Notes: generated by a model from the sequence alone, not told the origin. A stretch of DNA of 64,000 bases from Paraclostridium ghonii (GCF_030815085.1 NZ_JAUSWG010000006.1), one strand, 5' to 3'. Shown: positions 38,176-46,808, counted from the first letter of the stretch. Numbers and translations are program-made.

Positions 38176-40311
38176 GTGAAAAATTTGTACAGTACTGTTT
38201 TTAATGGATCTGAGCAGGCTTTAGGTGCTGCAAAAGGATTACTTAATGAAGCTATAGAAAAATACGGGAAAGAGCATAAGGCAGGATTTCCTGATACAGC
38301 ATATTCGCTACCTTGTATATATGCAGCAACAGGAAAAAAGATAAATACTTTAGGGGATTTAGAAGAAGCTTTAGAAATTGTTGAAAGTTTAATAAATAAA
38401 ACTCATTTATTAGAACATGTTTTTAATTCAGGTTTAGCAACAGCTTTAGCTGCAGAAGTTATAGAATCTATAAAATACTCAATGAGTGATGCTCCATATA
38501 GTGAGCCATGTGCAGGTCATATAACTGACCCTATAATAAGATCTCTTGGAGTTCCACTAGTTACTGGAGATATACCAGGGGTTGCAGTTGTACTTGGAGA
38601 ATGTCCAGATGCAGAAACTGCAGCTAAGGTAATAAAAGATTATCAATCTAAAGGATTATTAACATTTTTAGTTGGAAAAGTTATAGATCAAGCTATTGAA
38701 GCAGGAGTAAAAATGAGTCTAGAACTTAGAGTTATACCTCTAGGATATGATGTAACAAGTGTAATACATGTTGTATCGGTTGCTATAAGAGCAGCTCTAA
38801 TATTTGGAGGATTAACTCCTGGTGATTTACCTGGATTATTAGAATATACAGCTAAGAGAGTTCCTGCATTTGTAAATGCATTTGGACCATTAACTGATTT
38901 AATTGTATCTTGTGGAGCTGGAGCAATAGCTTTAGGATTCCCAGTTATAACAGATCAAGATGTACTAGAAGTTCCAATGAACTTACTAACTCAAAAGGAT
39001 TATGATAAATTTGTAGCAACATCTCTAGAAGCTAGAGGTATAAAAATAAAAATAACTGAAATACCAATACCAGTTTCTTTTGCAGCAGCATTTGAAGGGG
39101 AAAGAATAAGAAAAAATGATATGTTTGCAGAATTTGGAGGAAATAGAACAGAAGCTTGGGAGTTAGTTAGAAAAAAAGAGTTATCGGAAGTTGAAGACCA
39201 TAAGATAGAAGTAATAGGTAAAGATATAGATGAAATTGAAGCTGTAAATGGATTAGTAAGATTACCTCTTGCAATTATAGTTGATATAGCAGGTAAGAGT
39301 ATGCAAGAAGACTTTGAACCAGTATTAGAAAGAAGATTACATTATTTCTTAAACTATATAGAAGGTGTAATGCATGTAGGACAAAGAGATATAACTTGGA
39401 TAAGAATATCTAAAGATGCTGTTGAAAAAGGATTTAGATTAAATCATCTAGGTGAAGTTATATATGCTAAAATGGTAGACGAATTTGAATCAGTTGTTGA
39501 TAAGTGTCAAGTAACTTTAATAACTGATGCACAAGAAGTATCTAGATTAAAAGCAGAACACGCAATTCCTAGATATAACTCTAGAGACGAAAGATTAGCT
39601 TCGTTAGTAGACGAAAGTGTTGATGAGTTTTATACATGTAACTTATGCCAATCATTTGCGCCAGCACATGTTTGTGTTGTAACTCCTGAAAGACTAGGTC
39701 TTTGTGGGGCAGTTAGTTGGTTAGATGCAAAAGCTACTAAAGAACTTGATAAAACAGGACCATGTCAACCTATAATTAAAGGTGATTGTGAAGACGAATT
39801 AAAAGGTATATGGCAATCTGTTAATGAAAAAGTTTCTGAAATATCTCAAGGTGCAGTTGAAAATGTTACTCTTTATTCTATATTAGAAGATCCTATGACT
39901 TCTTGTGGATGCTTTGAATGTATATGTGGTATAATGCCAGAGGCTAATGGCTTTGTTATAGTAAATAGAGAATTTGCAGGAATGACTCCTGTAGGTATGA
40001 CGTTTGGAGAACTTGCTTCAATGACAGGTGGAGGAGTTCAAACTCCAGGATTTATGGGGCATGGAAGACAATTTATATCTTCTAAGAAATTCGCTTATGC
40101 AGAAGGTGGACCATCAAGAATAGTATGGATGCCAAAAGAACTAAAAGATTATGTAGCAGATAAATTAAATGCGGCAATGTTAGAATTACATGGAATAGAA
40201 AACTTTACAGATATGATATGTGATGAAACTATATCAACAGAATCTGAAGGGGTATTAGAATACTTAGAAGAAAAAGGTCATCCAGCTTTAGGTATGGAAT
40301 GTGTAATGTAA
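38176..40311 (+). CDS. acsB: Acetyl-CoA synthase (CODH/ACS beta subunit)
   Basis: Makes acetyl-CoA from CO, CoA and the CFeSP methyl group. 711 aa, near full bacterial length, so the N-terminal CODH-contact domain is present. The A-cluster cysteines are clear: CNLCQSFAPAHVC...C (about residues 487-508) and the distal-Ni CGC motif in SCGCFECICG (about 577). It starts with GTG 38176 behind AAGGGGGAAA. gcvH follows 21 bp later. Confidence 0.96.
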   Translation: MKNLYSTVFNGSEQALGAAKGLLNEAIEKYGKEHKAGFPDTAYSLPCIYAATGKKINTLGDLEEALEIVESLINKTHLLEHVFNSGLATALAAEVIESIKYSMSDAPYSEPCAGHITDPIIRSLGVPLVTGDIPGVAVVLGECPDAETAAKVIKDYQSKGLLTFLVGKVIDQAIEAGVKMSLELRVIPLGYDVTSVIHVVSVAIRAALIFGGLTPGDLPGLLEYTAKRVPAFVNAFGPLTDLIVSCGAGAIALGFPVITDQDVLEVPMNLLTQKDYDKFVATSLEARGIKIKITEIPIPVSFAAAFEGERIRKNDMFAEFGGNRTEAWELVRKKELSEVEDHKIEVIGKDIDEIEAVNGLVRLPLAIIVDIAGKSMQEDFEPVLERRLHYFLNYIEGVMHVGQRDITWIRISKDAVEKGFRLNHLGEVIYAKMVDEFESVVDKCQVTLITDAQEVSRLKAEHAIPRYNSRDERLASLVDESVDEFYTCNLCQSFAPAHVCVVTPERLGLCGAVSWLDAKATKELDKTGPCQPIIKGDCEDELKGIWQSVNEKVSEISQGAVENVTLYSILEDPMTSCGCFECICGIMPEANGFVIVNREFAGMTPVGMTFGELASMTGGGVQTPGFMGHGRQFISSKKFAYAEGGPSRIVWMPKELKDYVADKLNAAMLELHGIENFTDMICDETISTESEGVLEYLEEKGHPALGMECVM

Positions 40312-40332
40312 TAAATTTTAAGGGGTGGAAGA

Positions 40333-40707
40333 ATGAAAGTTATACCAAGTTTAAAATACTGTAAAGAGCATACATGGATAAAAGTTGATGGAGAGTATGC
40401 ATATATAGGGATAACAGATTACGCTCAAGATCAGTTAGGAGAAATACTATTTGTGGAGATGCCGGAAGTTGAAGATGAATTAACTAAAGGTAGTGACTTT
40501 GGTGTTGTAGAATCATCAAAAGTTGCTTCTGATTTAATAGCTCCTATATCTGGAGAAGTTGTACAAATAAATGAAAACTTAGAAGATGAACCAGAAGCTA
40601 TAAATGAAGATGCATATGATTCATGGATAGTAAAAATAAAAATTGCAGATCCACAAGAATTAGAAAGTTTAATAAACTCTGGTGAATATGAAGCTAGTAT
40701 AGAATAA
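40333..40707 (+). CDS. gcvH: Glycine cleavage system H protein
   Basis: Lipoyl carrier of 124 aa. The lipoylation site is Lys63 in VVESSKVASD, in the standard hybrid-motif context. With LpdA it could serve glycine synthesis/cleavage linked to methylene-THF; GcvT and GcvP are not in the window. Its lipoyl group may come from the LipM plus radical SAM genes 2-4 kb downstream. Last gene before a strong terminator. Confidence 0.95.
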   Translation: MKVIPSLKYCKEHTWIKVDGEYAYIGITDYAQDQLGEILFVEMPEVEDELTKGSDFGVVESSKVASDLIAPISGEVVQINENLEDEPEAINEDAYDSWIVKIKIADPQELESLINSGEYEASIE

Positions 40708-40711
40708 TAAT

Positions 40712-40768
40712 AAAAAACTGTTTCAAGTAAAATTGTAAAAACAATTGACCTTGGAGCAGTTTTTTTAT
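40712..40768 (+). terminator. Terminator closing the WL cluster after gcvH
   Basis: Long interrupted hairpin: AAAAACTG (40713-40720) with CAGTTTTT (40757-40764), TTCAAG with CTTGGA, and AAATTGT with ACAATTG inside, ending in a T run. It separates the main WL unit from the activator gene. Confidence 0.8.
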
Positions 40769-40871
40769 TTGACTGAAATTTTGACAAAAATCAAGGTAAT
40801 ACGATTATTTGTATAGAATATATATTTAAGGGGATTTTGAAACCAAATGACTTGAAATAAGGGGGATTAGC

Positions 40872-42800
40872 ATGGTTAAAGTAAAGGTATTATCTCATCA
40901 AAAAGAAATTGAGTGTAATAAAGGAGATAATTTATTAGAACTTCTTAGAGGTAATGATATATTTATTGATGCACCTTGCAACGGAAGTATGGTATGTGGA
41001 AAGTGCAAAGTTAAATTAAAAAGTGGTGAGGTAGAATCACAAATAAATATACACGTAAATGAAGAAGATCAAAACCAGGGATATATTCTTTCGTGTGCAA
41101 GCAAAGTTATTGAAGATATAGAAATTGAAGTACCTTCTAAATTTTCAAAATCAATGAATGAAATGAAAATTGAAGGTAGCGATAAGAATAAAGATAAAAA
41201 AATATTTGATAAAGCGATAAATATATTAAAAGATAGTAAGTTGAACTTTACTAAAAACATATTTAAAAAATATATAGAATTGGATGAGCCAAACTTAGAT
41301 GACAATATTAGTGATATAGATAGAATTCAAAGACATATTAGAAATAATTTTGGTTATGAAAATATAGAGTTTAGTATAAATTTACTGAGAAAAATCCCTA
41401 TAGAAATTAGAGAAAATAATTTTAAGATAACTATAACTTATGAGATAAAAAATGACATTATGTATTTAATTGATATTGATTCTGGCAATACAGAATATAA
41501 ATTTTATGGAATTGCTGTTGATATAGGGACTACATCGGTTGTAGCTTGTTTAGTTGATTTAAAAAGTAATGAAATTATAGATAAAGAGTCGTCAGGAAAT
41601 GCTCAAATGCAATATGGAGCAGATGTAATAAATAGAATAATATTTTCCACTAAAAAGGATGGACTTGATAATTTAAAACATGCAATAGTAGATAAAACAA
41701 TAAATCCTTTAATAAAAAAACTATGTAATAAAAATGAAGTTGAAAAAGATTATATAAGCTACTTTGTAGTTGCAGGTAATACAACAATGAGTAGCCTGTT
41801 TTTAGGGGTTCACTCAGATTTTTTAAGACAAGAGCCTTATATACCTCCTTTTGTAAAATCACCAAACCTAAGAGCTAATGACATAGGGTTAAATATAAAT
41901 GAAAATGCATGCGTTTACTTAGCACCTTCTGTTGCTAGTTATGTGGGAGGTGATATAACTGCAGGTGTATTATCTGCTGGAATTTGGGCTAGTGAAGAAA
42001 ATGTATTATTTATAGATTTAGGTACAAATGGAGAGATTGTATTTGGGAATAAAGACTATATGATGACTTGTGCATGCTCAGCAGGACCAGCATTTGAAGG
42101 TGGAGGAATAAGTTGTGGTATGAGGGCTTCAGGTGGAGCTATAGAAAAAGTTGATATAGATAAAAATACTTTAAAACCAAATTTAAAAGTTATTGGAGAT
42201 TGTGATCCAATTGGAATTTGTGGTTCAGGAATAATAGACCTTATATGTAAAATGATGATAAGTGGAATAGTCGATAGGAGAGGTAAAATAAATAGAGATT
42301 TACAAAATAAGAGAATAAGATTTAATGAACATGATATAGGTGAATATGTGCTTGCATTTAAGGATGAGTATGATATAGAAAGTGATATAACTGTAAATGA
42401 AGTAGACATAGATAATTTTATAAGAGCAAAAGGTGCTATATATTCAGGCGCATCTACACTTATAGAAAGTTTAGGTATGGATTTTAGTGCAATAGATAAG
42501 GTTTTGATTGCAGGAGGTATTGGCAACAGCTTAAATATAGAAAACTCTATTATGATTGGGTTGTTACCGGATATAAATAGAGAGAAATTTTCTTATATAG
42601 GTAATAGTTCCCTTATAGGTTCTTACTTAACACTTATAAGTAGTGATGCTAAAGACAAGTTAGAAGAAATAGGAAATCAATTAACGTATGTAGAATTAAG
42701 TGTGTATCCTACGTATATGGATGAGTTTATATCTGCTTGTTTTTTACCTCATACAAATATAGAACAATTTCCTTCAGTAAAAAACATATTAGGAGAATAA
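40872..42800 (+). CDS. acsV: Reductive activator of corrinoid protein (RACo-like)
   Basis: ATP-dependent reductant of Co(II)-CFeSP, 642 aa. N-terminal plant-type [2Fe-2S] domain with Cys36, Cys42, Cys45 (CNGSMVCGKC) and Cys75; a linker/middle region (85-210); then an ASKHA ATPase-like DUF4445 domain with AVDIGTTSVVAC (about 217), LFIDLGTNGE (about 377) and CSAGPAFEGGGI (about 400). It is separated from gcvH by a terminator, so it needs its own promoter; TTGACA at 40781-40786 is a candidate -35 with only a weak -10. Ribosome binding site AAGGGGGAT. Confidence 0.9.
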   Translation: MVKVKVLSHQKEIECNKGDNLLELLRGNDIFIDAPCNGSMVCGKCKVKLKSGEVESQINIHVNEEDQNQGYILSCASKVIEDIEIEVPSKFSKSMNEMKIEGSDKNKDKKIFDKAINILKDSKLNFTKNIFKKYIELDEPNLDDNISDIDRIQRHIRNNFGYENIEFSINLLRKIPIEIRENNFKITITYEIKNDIMYLIDIDSGNTEYKFYGIAVDIGTTSVVACLVDLKSNEIIDKESSGNAQMQYGADVINRIIFSTKKDGLDNLKHAIVDKTINPLIKKLCNKNEVEKDYISYFVVAGNTTMSSLFLGVHSDFLRQEPYIPPFVKSPNLRANDIGLNINENACVYLAPSVASYVGGDITAGVLSAGIWASEENVLFIDLGTNGEIVFGNKDYMMTCACSAGPAFEGGGISCGMRASGGAIEKVDIDKNTLKPNLKVIGDCDPIGICGSGIIDLICKMMISGIVDRRGKINRDLQNKRIRFNEHDIGEYVLAFKDEYDIESDITVNEVDIDNFIRAKGAIYSGASTLIESLGMDFSAIDKVLIAGGIGNSLNIENSIMIGLLPDINREKFSYIGNSSLIGSYLTLISSDAKDKLEEIGNQLTYVELSVYPTYMDEFISACFLPHTNIEQFPSVKNILGE

Positions 42801-42804
42801 GCTT

Positions 42805-43671
42805 ATGAATCTAAGTCAAAAAATGCAGTTAGCATATAATATAAAACTTGAAAACTTTGGTAAAAATATTGAATTTGTATACCCTAATCAGACATTAGCG
42901 GTAAGTATAACAGACACAGATTGCAGTCTTGGATGTGCACATTGTAATGGTCATTACTTAAAAAATATGACACCTATAAATGAGTATGAGAAAGATATAA
43001 ATAAAAGGAATATAACAAGTATATTATTAAGTGGGGGATGTAGCAAAGATGGAGATGTAGCCATTGATAGTTATATAGAAACTATAAAAGATTTAAAAAA
43101 CAAGGGGTATAAGTTAAACTCCCATATAGGTCTTATGAATAAAGAAAATATAGATTTAGTTTGTAAATTTTTAGACTATGTATCATTTGACTTGATTTTT
43201 GATGAGGAGACTATAAAAGAAGTTTACAAAATGAATAAAAGTAGAGAAGAATATATAGCTACATATGAATATATTCAAAAACATACACAGGTAGCTCCAC
43301 ATATATGCATAGGTCTAAAGGGTGGAAAAATAAAAGGGGAGTATGAAATTATAGAATACCTAGAAAAAGATCAACCAGAGCAAGTAACTTTTATAGTTTT
43401 AATACCAACCAAAAACACTGACTATGAAGATGTAAATCCTCCTAATTTAAACGAAGTTGTAGATTTATTATGTGAAGCTAGAATAAGACTTTCTAATACG
43501 AAAATAAATTTAGGATGTATGAGACCAAGAGGAAAATATAGAAGTGATTTAGATAAATTAGCTATAGAGTGTGGAATAAATAAAATTGTATTACCATCAA
43601 GATCATGTAAAAACTTAGCACTTGAAATGGAACTAGATATTAAAGAAAGTAAGGAGTGTTGTATACTATGA
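42805..43671 (+). CDS. Radical SAM protein, LipS1/LipS2-like (first of pair)
   Basis: 288 aa. The radical SAM cluster site DCSLGCAHCNGHY (CxxxCxxC, about residue 38) is followed by SGGCSKDG (about 75) and further cysteines near the C-terminus (LGCMRPRG, SRSCKN, ECCIL) that could hold an auxiliary cluster. It starts 5 bp after the RACo gene and overlaps the next radical SAM gene by 4 nt (ATGA). Two adjacent radical SAM genes followed by a LipM/LplA-family gene match the gene company of the split lipoyl synthase LipS1/LipS2. That function is inference from context; the radical SAM family is secure. Confidence 0.8.
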   Translation: MNLSQKMQLAYNIKLENFGKNIEFVYPNQTLAVSITDTDCSLGCAHCNGHYLKNMTPINEYEKDINKRNITSILLSGGCSKDGDVAIDSYIETIKDLKNKGYKLNSHIGLMNKENIDLVCKFLDYVSFDLIFDEETIKEVYKMNKSREEYIATYEYIQKHTQVAPHICIGLKGGKIKGEYEIIEYLEKDQPEQVTFIVLIPTKNTDYEDVNPPNLNEVVDLLCEARIRLSNTKINLGCMRPRGKYRSDLDKLAIECGINKIVLPSRSCKNLALEMELDIKESKECCIL

Positions 43672-44645
43672 TAAGATTATCTATTGGAACAGTGATAGAA
43701 CTTGGTATAAAAAAAGGTCAAAGTGACATACCTCCTACGACTGCTTACATAATGATAGGTAATAAATGCAATAACAGATGTTTATTTTGTTCTCAGTCTA
43801 TTGAAAGTAATAGCAGAAAAGATAAACTATCTAGAGTTTTATGGCCTGAGTATACAAAAGAAGAAGTATTAAAAGTTTTTAAAAACTATAGAGGCGATAA
43901 TATAAAAAGAGTTTGCTTGCAATCTATGGCTAGTGAACAATCTCATAAAGAAGTAAAAGAATTTATAACTTATATAAAAAATGATTTAAATATGCCTATA
44001 TCATTATCAGCTAAACTAGAAGATATGAAAGATATAGAAAAATTTTTTGACTTAGGTGTTGATAAGATAGGAATAGCTATAGATGCTGTTAATAAAGATT
44101 TATACGAAAAAATAAAAGGAAATAATTTTGAAAAAAAAATAAACTTCATAAAAGAAGCAGGACTTATATATCCAAATAAAATTAGCACACATATCATTGT
44201 AGGGTTAGGGGAAAGCCACAAAGATATATATGATTTATATAAGGATTTAAAAGGATACAATATAAATATAAGTTTATTTGCATTTACACCTGTAAAGGGA
44301 ACCAAAATGGAAAATATAAGTCAGCCTAATATAGAAAGTTATAGAAGAGTTCAGCTTATGACATATATGATAGATAAAGGATATAATAGAGATTATTTTA
44401 AATTTGGAATAGGTGGATATTTAAAACACATAGAAATAGATGAGTATATAAAAATGGATATATTAAAAGGAAAACCATTTGAAATAAAAGGATGTGAAAA
44501 CTGTAATAGGCCATATTACAATGAGAGACCAGGTCATATAATATATAATTATTCAAGAAATCTTACTAATGATGAAATAAAACTATCAATAGAAGAAATC
44601 AATTTAAATATAGGGGACTTTGAATTATGCAAAAATGGAGAGTAA
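43668..44645 (+). CDS. Radical SAM protein, LipS1/LipS2-like (second of pair)
   Basis: 325 aa from ATG 43668, which overlaps the previous stop in ATGA and has AAGGAG at 43651-43656; the GTG at 43656 falls inside that site. The motif GNKCNNRCLFCSQSI (CxxxCxxC, about residue 32) and a BioB/LipA-like barrel are seen, plus a C-terminal CENCNRPYYNERP block (about 280) that may bind an auxiliary Fe-S cluster. Probably works with its neighbour; proposed as the other half of a LipS1/LipS2-type lipoyl synthase. No canonical LipA is present in the window. Confidence 0.8.
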   Translation: MIRLSIGTVIELGIKKGQSDIPPTTAYIMIGNKCNNRCLFCSQSIESNSRKDKLSRVLWPEYTKEEVLKVFKNYRGDNIKRVCLQSMASEQSHKEVKEFITYIKNDLNMPISLSAKLEDMKDIEKFFDLGVDKIGIAIDAVNKDLYEKIKGNNFEKKINFIKEAGLIYPNKISTHIIVGLGESHKDIYDLYKDLKGYNINISLFAFTPVKGTKMENISQPNIESYRRVQLMTYMIDKGYNRDYFKFGIGGYLKHIEIDEYIKMDILKGKPFEIKGCENCNRPYYNERPGHIIYNYSRNLTNDEIKLSIEEINLNIGDFELCKNGE

Positions 44646-45442
44646 TAAAAAACGAAGCTTATGATGGTGCAATGAATATGGCTATAGATGAAGCTATTAC
44701 TATTTCCTATAAAGAAGGTAAATGTAAGCCTACATTAAGATTTTATACTTGGAATCCACACTGTTTGACTATTGGGTATTTTCAAAAACTTGAAAAAGAA
44801 GTAGATATAGAAAAATGTAAAGAGTTAAATTTAGATTATGTAAGAAGAGCAACTGGAGGAAGGGCTGTATTACATCAAAATGAACTTACCTATTCAGTAG
44901 TTGTAGGTGAAGATAATGCACTAATGGATAAGAGTATAAATAACTCGTATAAATTTATAAGTGAAGGTATTGCAAATGGACTAAAGCTTGAAGGTATAGA
45001 AATTGATAATTTGAGTAAAGGAGAAAGGATTAGTAGAGAAAAGATTTCAGCTGCATGTTTTAATGCACATGCTTCATATGAAATAACTATAAACAATAAA
45101 AAGGTTGTAGGAAGCGCTCAACATAGAAATGATGGGGTAATATTACAACATGGATCTATTGTATTAGATTTTAATGTAGATGATTTATATGAAATTATAA
45201 AAACTAAATCACCAGAAATAAAGGAAAGAGCAAAACGATTTACTTTAAGCAAAGCTAGTGGTATTGAAAATGAAATAGGAAAAAAACTAGATATAAAGAA
45301 TCTAGAAGATTCTATAATAATAGGAATGGCAGAAATTTTTAATGTTGAATTTGAAGAAGAAGGATTAACTGAGTATGAATTAAGTTTAGCACATAGTTTA
45401 TACAATAAATATTCTTCTTATGAATATAAAAATAAAAGATAA
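44627..45442 (+). CDS. LipM-like octanoyltransferase / lipoate ligase family
   Basis: 271 aa of the BPL/LplA/LipB fold: RRATGGRAVLHQNELTYS (about 73-90) and GSAQHRNDGVILQHGS (about 162). Cys144 in SAACFNAHASYEI aligns with the acyl-thioester Cys of B. subtilis LipM, which transfers octanoate from ACP to GcvH. That suggests octanoyltransferase rather than ATP-dependent lipoate ligase. It overlaps the radical SAM gene by 19 nt, so translation is coupled. A terminator follows. Confidence 0.82.
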   Translation: MQKWRVIKNEAYDGAMNMAIDEAITISYKEGKCKPTLRFYTWNPHCLTIGYFQKLEKEVDIEKCKELNLDYVRRATGGRAVLHQNELTYSVVVGEDNALMDKSINNSYKFISEGIANGLKLEGIEIDNLSKGERISREKISAACFNAHASYEITINNKKVVGSAQHRNDGVILQHGSIVLDFNVDDLYEIIKTKSPEIKERAKRFTLSKASGIENEIGKKLDIKNLEDSIIIGMAEIFNVEFEEEGLTEYELSLAHSLYNKYSSYEYKNKR

Positions 45443-45460
45443 TTTATGTAAGTAAACTAA

Positions 45461-45490
45461 TTGACTTTACATAAAATTTGGTGTTATACT
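45461..45490 (+). promoter_or_regulatory. Promoter upstream of cooT leader
   Basis: TTGACT (45461-45466), 18 bp, then TGT-TATACT (extended -10; TATACT at 45485-45490). Transcription would begin near 45497 and run straight into the terminator at 45520-45566 before cooT. Confidence 0.6.
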
Positions 45491-45519
45491 CAAAATATAC
45501 AAAGTTATTTGAAATCATG

Positions 45520-45566
45520 AAGATTTCTTTAAGGGTTTTGAAATACCTTGGAGAAATCTTTTTTTG
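45520..45566 (+). terminator. Intrinsic terminator before cooT (possible attenuator)
   Basis: AAGATTTCTTTAAGG (45520-45534) pairs with CCTTGGAGAAATCTT (45546-45560), then T7. It ends the lipoyl operon and may also attenuate transcription from the promoter at 45461-45490. Confidence 0.8.
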
Positions 45567-45605
45567 GTTGACAGTAGAAATCAATATACTAAGGGGGATT
45601 ATATT

Positions 45606-45797
45606 ATGTGTGAATCAGCAGCTTATGTGTTAAAGAACAACAATCTTGAGAGAGTAATGGATAATGTGGTTAGCGTAGACCCATATGAAGGAAAAGTATA
45701 TTTAACAGATTTATTAGGAGAACAAAAGATAATAGATGGAGAAATAAAAGAAATAAGACTTATGGATCATAAAATAATAATAAAAGAATCAGTATAA
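45606..45797 (+). CDS. cooT: CooT-family nickel-binding protein
   Basis: 63 aa. It begins Met-Cys-Glu, and Cys2 is the Ni(II)-binding residue of characterised CooT; the rest (VMDNVVSVDPYEG, LTDLLGEQKIIDGEIKEI) fits the small SH3-like fold. Start ATG 45606 has AAGGGGGAT in front; an earlier in-frame codon at 45564 lacks a ribosome binding site. Role: Ni delivery to CODH. Neighbours are DUF3842 and a His-rich protein, also tied to CODH loci. Confidence 0.88.
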   Translation: MCESAAYVLKNNNLERVMDNVVSVDPYEGKVYLTDLLGEQKIIDGEIKEIRLMDHKIIIKESV

Positions 45798-45842
45798 ATT
45801 AAATTTTAATTTACATAAAACTGTAGTTGAGGGGAAGAAAAT

Positions 45843-46259
45843 ATGGTAATAGCAGTTATAGATGGAATGGGAGGCGGAATAGGATCTCAAGTTGTATCAG
45901 CTCTTAGAGACGAACTTCCATCATATATAGAAATATACGCACTAGGGACAAACTCAATAGCAACAAGTGCGATGATGAAGGCACATGCTAATAAAGGTGC
46001 TACAGGAGAAAATGCTATAGTAGTTTCAACAAAAAAAGCGAGTATAGTAGTTGGGCCAGTATCTGTGGTTATACCAAATTCAATGATGGGTGAAGTGACA
46101 TCTAGAATTAGCGAAACTATATCAGATAGTGAAGCTTTAAAGATATTGCTTCCTATAATGCCAGATAATGTAGAAATGGTAGGACTTGAAGGAAAACCAT
46201 TGTCTCTTTTAATAAAAGATGCGGTAAAAGTAATAAAAAAAGAATTTAATATAAAATAA
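45843..46259 (+). CDS. DUF3842 family protein
   Basis: 138 aa, complete. The Rossmann-like start VIAVIDGMGGGIGSQVVSAL suggests nucleotide binding; LGTNSIATSAMMKAHANKGATGEN-type text follows (about 40-65), and it ends in a charged helix. Function unknown. It sits between cooT and a His-rich gene, which suggests a role in nickel or CODH handling by association only. Ribosome binding site GAGGGGAAG. Confidence 0.82.
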   Translation: MVIAVIDGMGGGIGSQVVSALRDELPSYIEIYALGTNSIATSAMMKAHANKGATGENAIVVSTKKASIVVGPVSVVIPNSMMGEVTSRISETISDSEALKILLPIMPDNVEMVGLEGKPLSLLIKDAVKVIKKEFNIK

Positions 46260-46271
46260 GGAGAAGTATAA

Positions 46272-46559
46272 ATGTTAATCAATAAAACTAGTGTGAGAAA
46301 TCATCATGGACATGACCATGATCACGATCATATAACTCATTCAGGAGCAGCTGTAGCTGAAAACAAAGATGAAAAAACTCTTAATATACTTCTTGTACAT
46401 TGGGTAAATCATAATGAATCTCATGAAGAAGGGTTTAGAGAATGGGCAGACAAAGCTAGAGAAATGGGAAAAGAAGAAACTGCTAAGAATATTGAACAAG
46501 CCATTGAGTATTTAAAAAAATCTAATGAAATGTTATTAGAAGCTAAAAAGAATATGTAG
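46272..46559 (+). CDS. His-rich putative metal-binding protein
   Basis: 95 aa. The N-terminus carries the metal-binding stretch HHGHDHDHDHITH (residues 11-23); the rest is a charged, probably helical domain (HWVNHNESHEEGFREWADKARE, with more His). It follows the DUF3842 gene by 12 bp with AAGGAGAA as ribosome binding site. Likely a nickel store or chaperone for CODH/ACS, comparable in role, not in sequence, to CooJ. Not a family I can name with certainty. Confidence 0.8.
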   Translation: MLINKTSVRNHHGHDHDHDHITHSGAAVAENKDEKTLNILLVHWVNHNESHEEGFREWADKAREMGKEETAKNIEQAIEYLKKSNEMLLEAKKNM

Positions 46560-46566
46560 GCAAAAT

Positions 46567-46588
46567 AAGGAGATAATTCTCCTTTTTT
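46567..46588 (+). terminator. Intrinsic terminator after the His-rich gene
   Basis: AAGGAGA (46567-46573) / TCTCCTT (46578-46584) with a TTTTTT tail; short but clear. Confidence 0.7.
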
Positions 46589-46680
46589 ACGTTTAAGGAG
46601 ACTATACTTACTAAAATTTATGAATAATCTATGAAACTTACTTATATCAATATACTATGTTTTGAACGTAAAAAAGTTTT

Positions 46681-46731
46681 TTGAGCAACGGACGAAGTCG
46701 TTGGCGACATGAGCGAAGCGAATTTTTTACT
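46681..46731 (+). repeat. Dispersed palindromic repeat, copy A
   Basis: Segment beginning TTGAGCAACGGAC, then GTCGTTGGCGACATGAGCG (46697-46715), then AAGCGAATTTTTT. The same element occurs inverted at 54053-54111 with a longer hairpin loop. CAACG-GAC and GTC-GTTG can pair. It lies between a terminator and the tRNA-Ser promoter. Confidence 0.75.
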
Positions 46732-46756
46732 TATACTAAAAAAAATGTAAAAAACG

Positions 46757-46785
46757 TTGACATCAAAAAAAAAAACTTATATAAT
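46757..46785 (+). promoter_or_regulatory. Consensus promoter of tRNA-Ser
   Basis: TTGACA (46757-46762) and TATAAT (46780-46785), both perfect, 17 bp apart, about 24 bp before the tRNA. Confidence 0.85.
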
Positions 46786-46808
46786 TAGAGTATAGCAAAA
46801 ATGAATAC

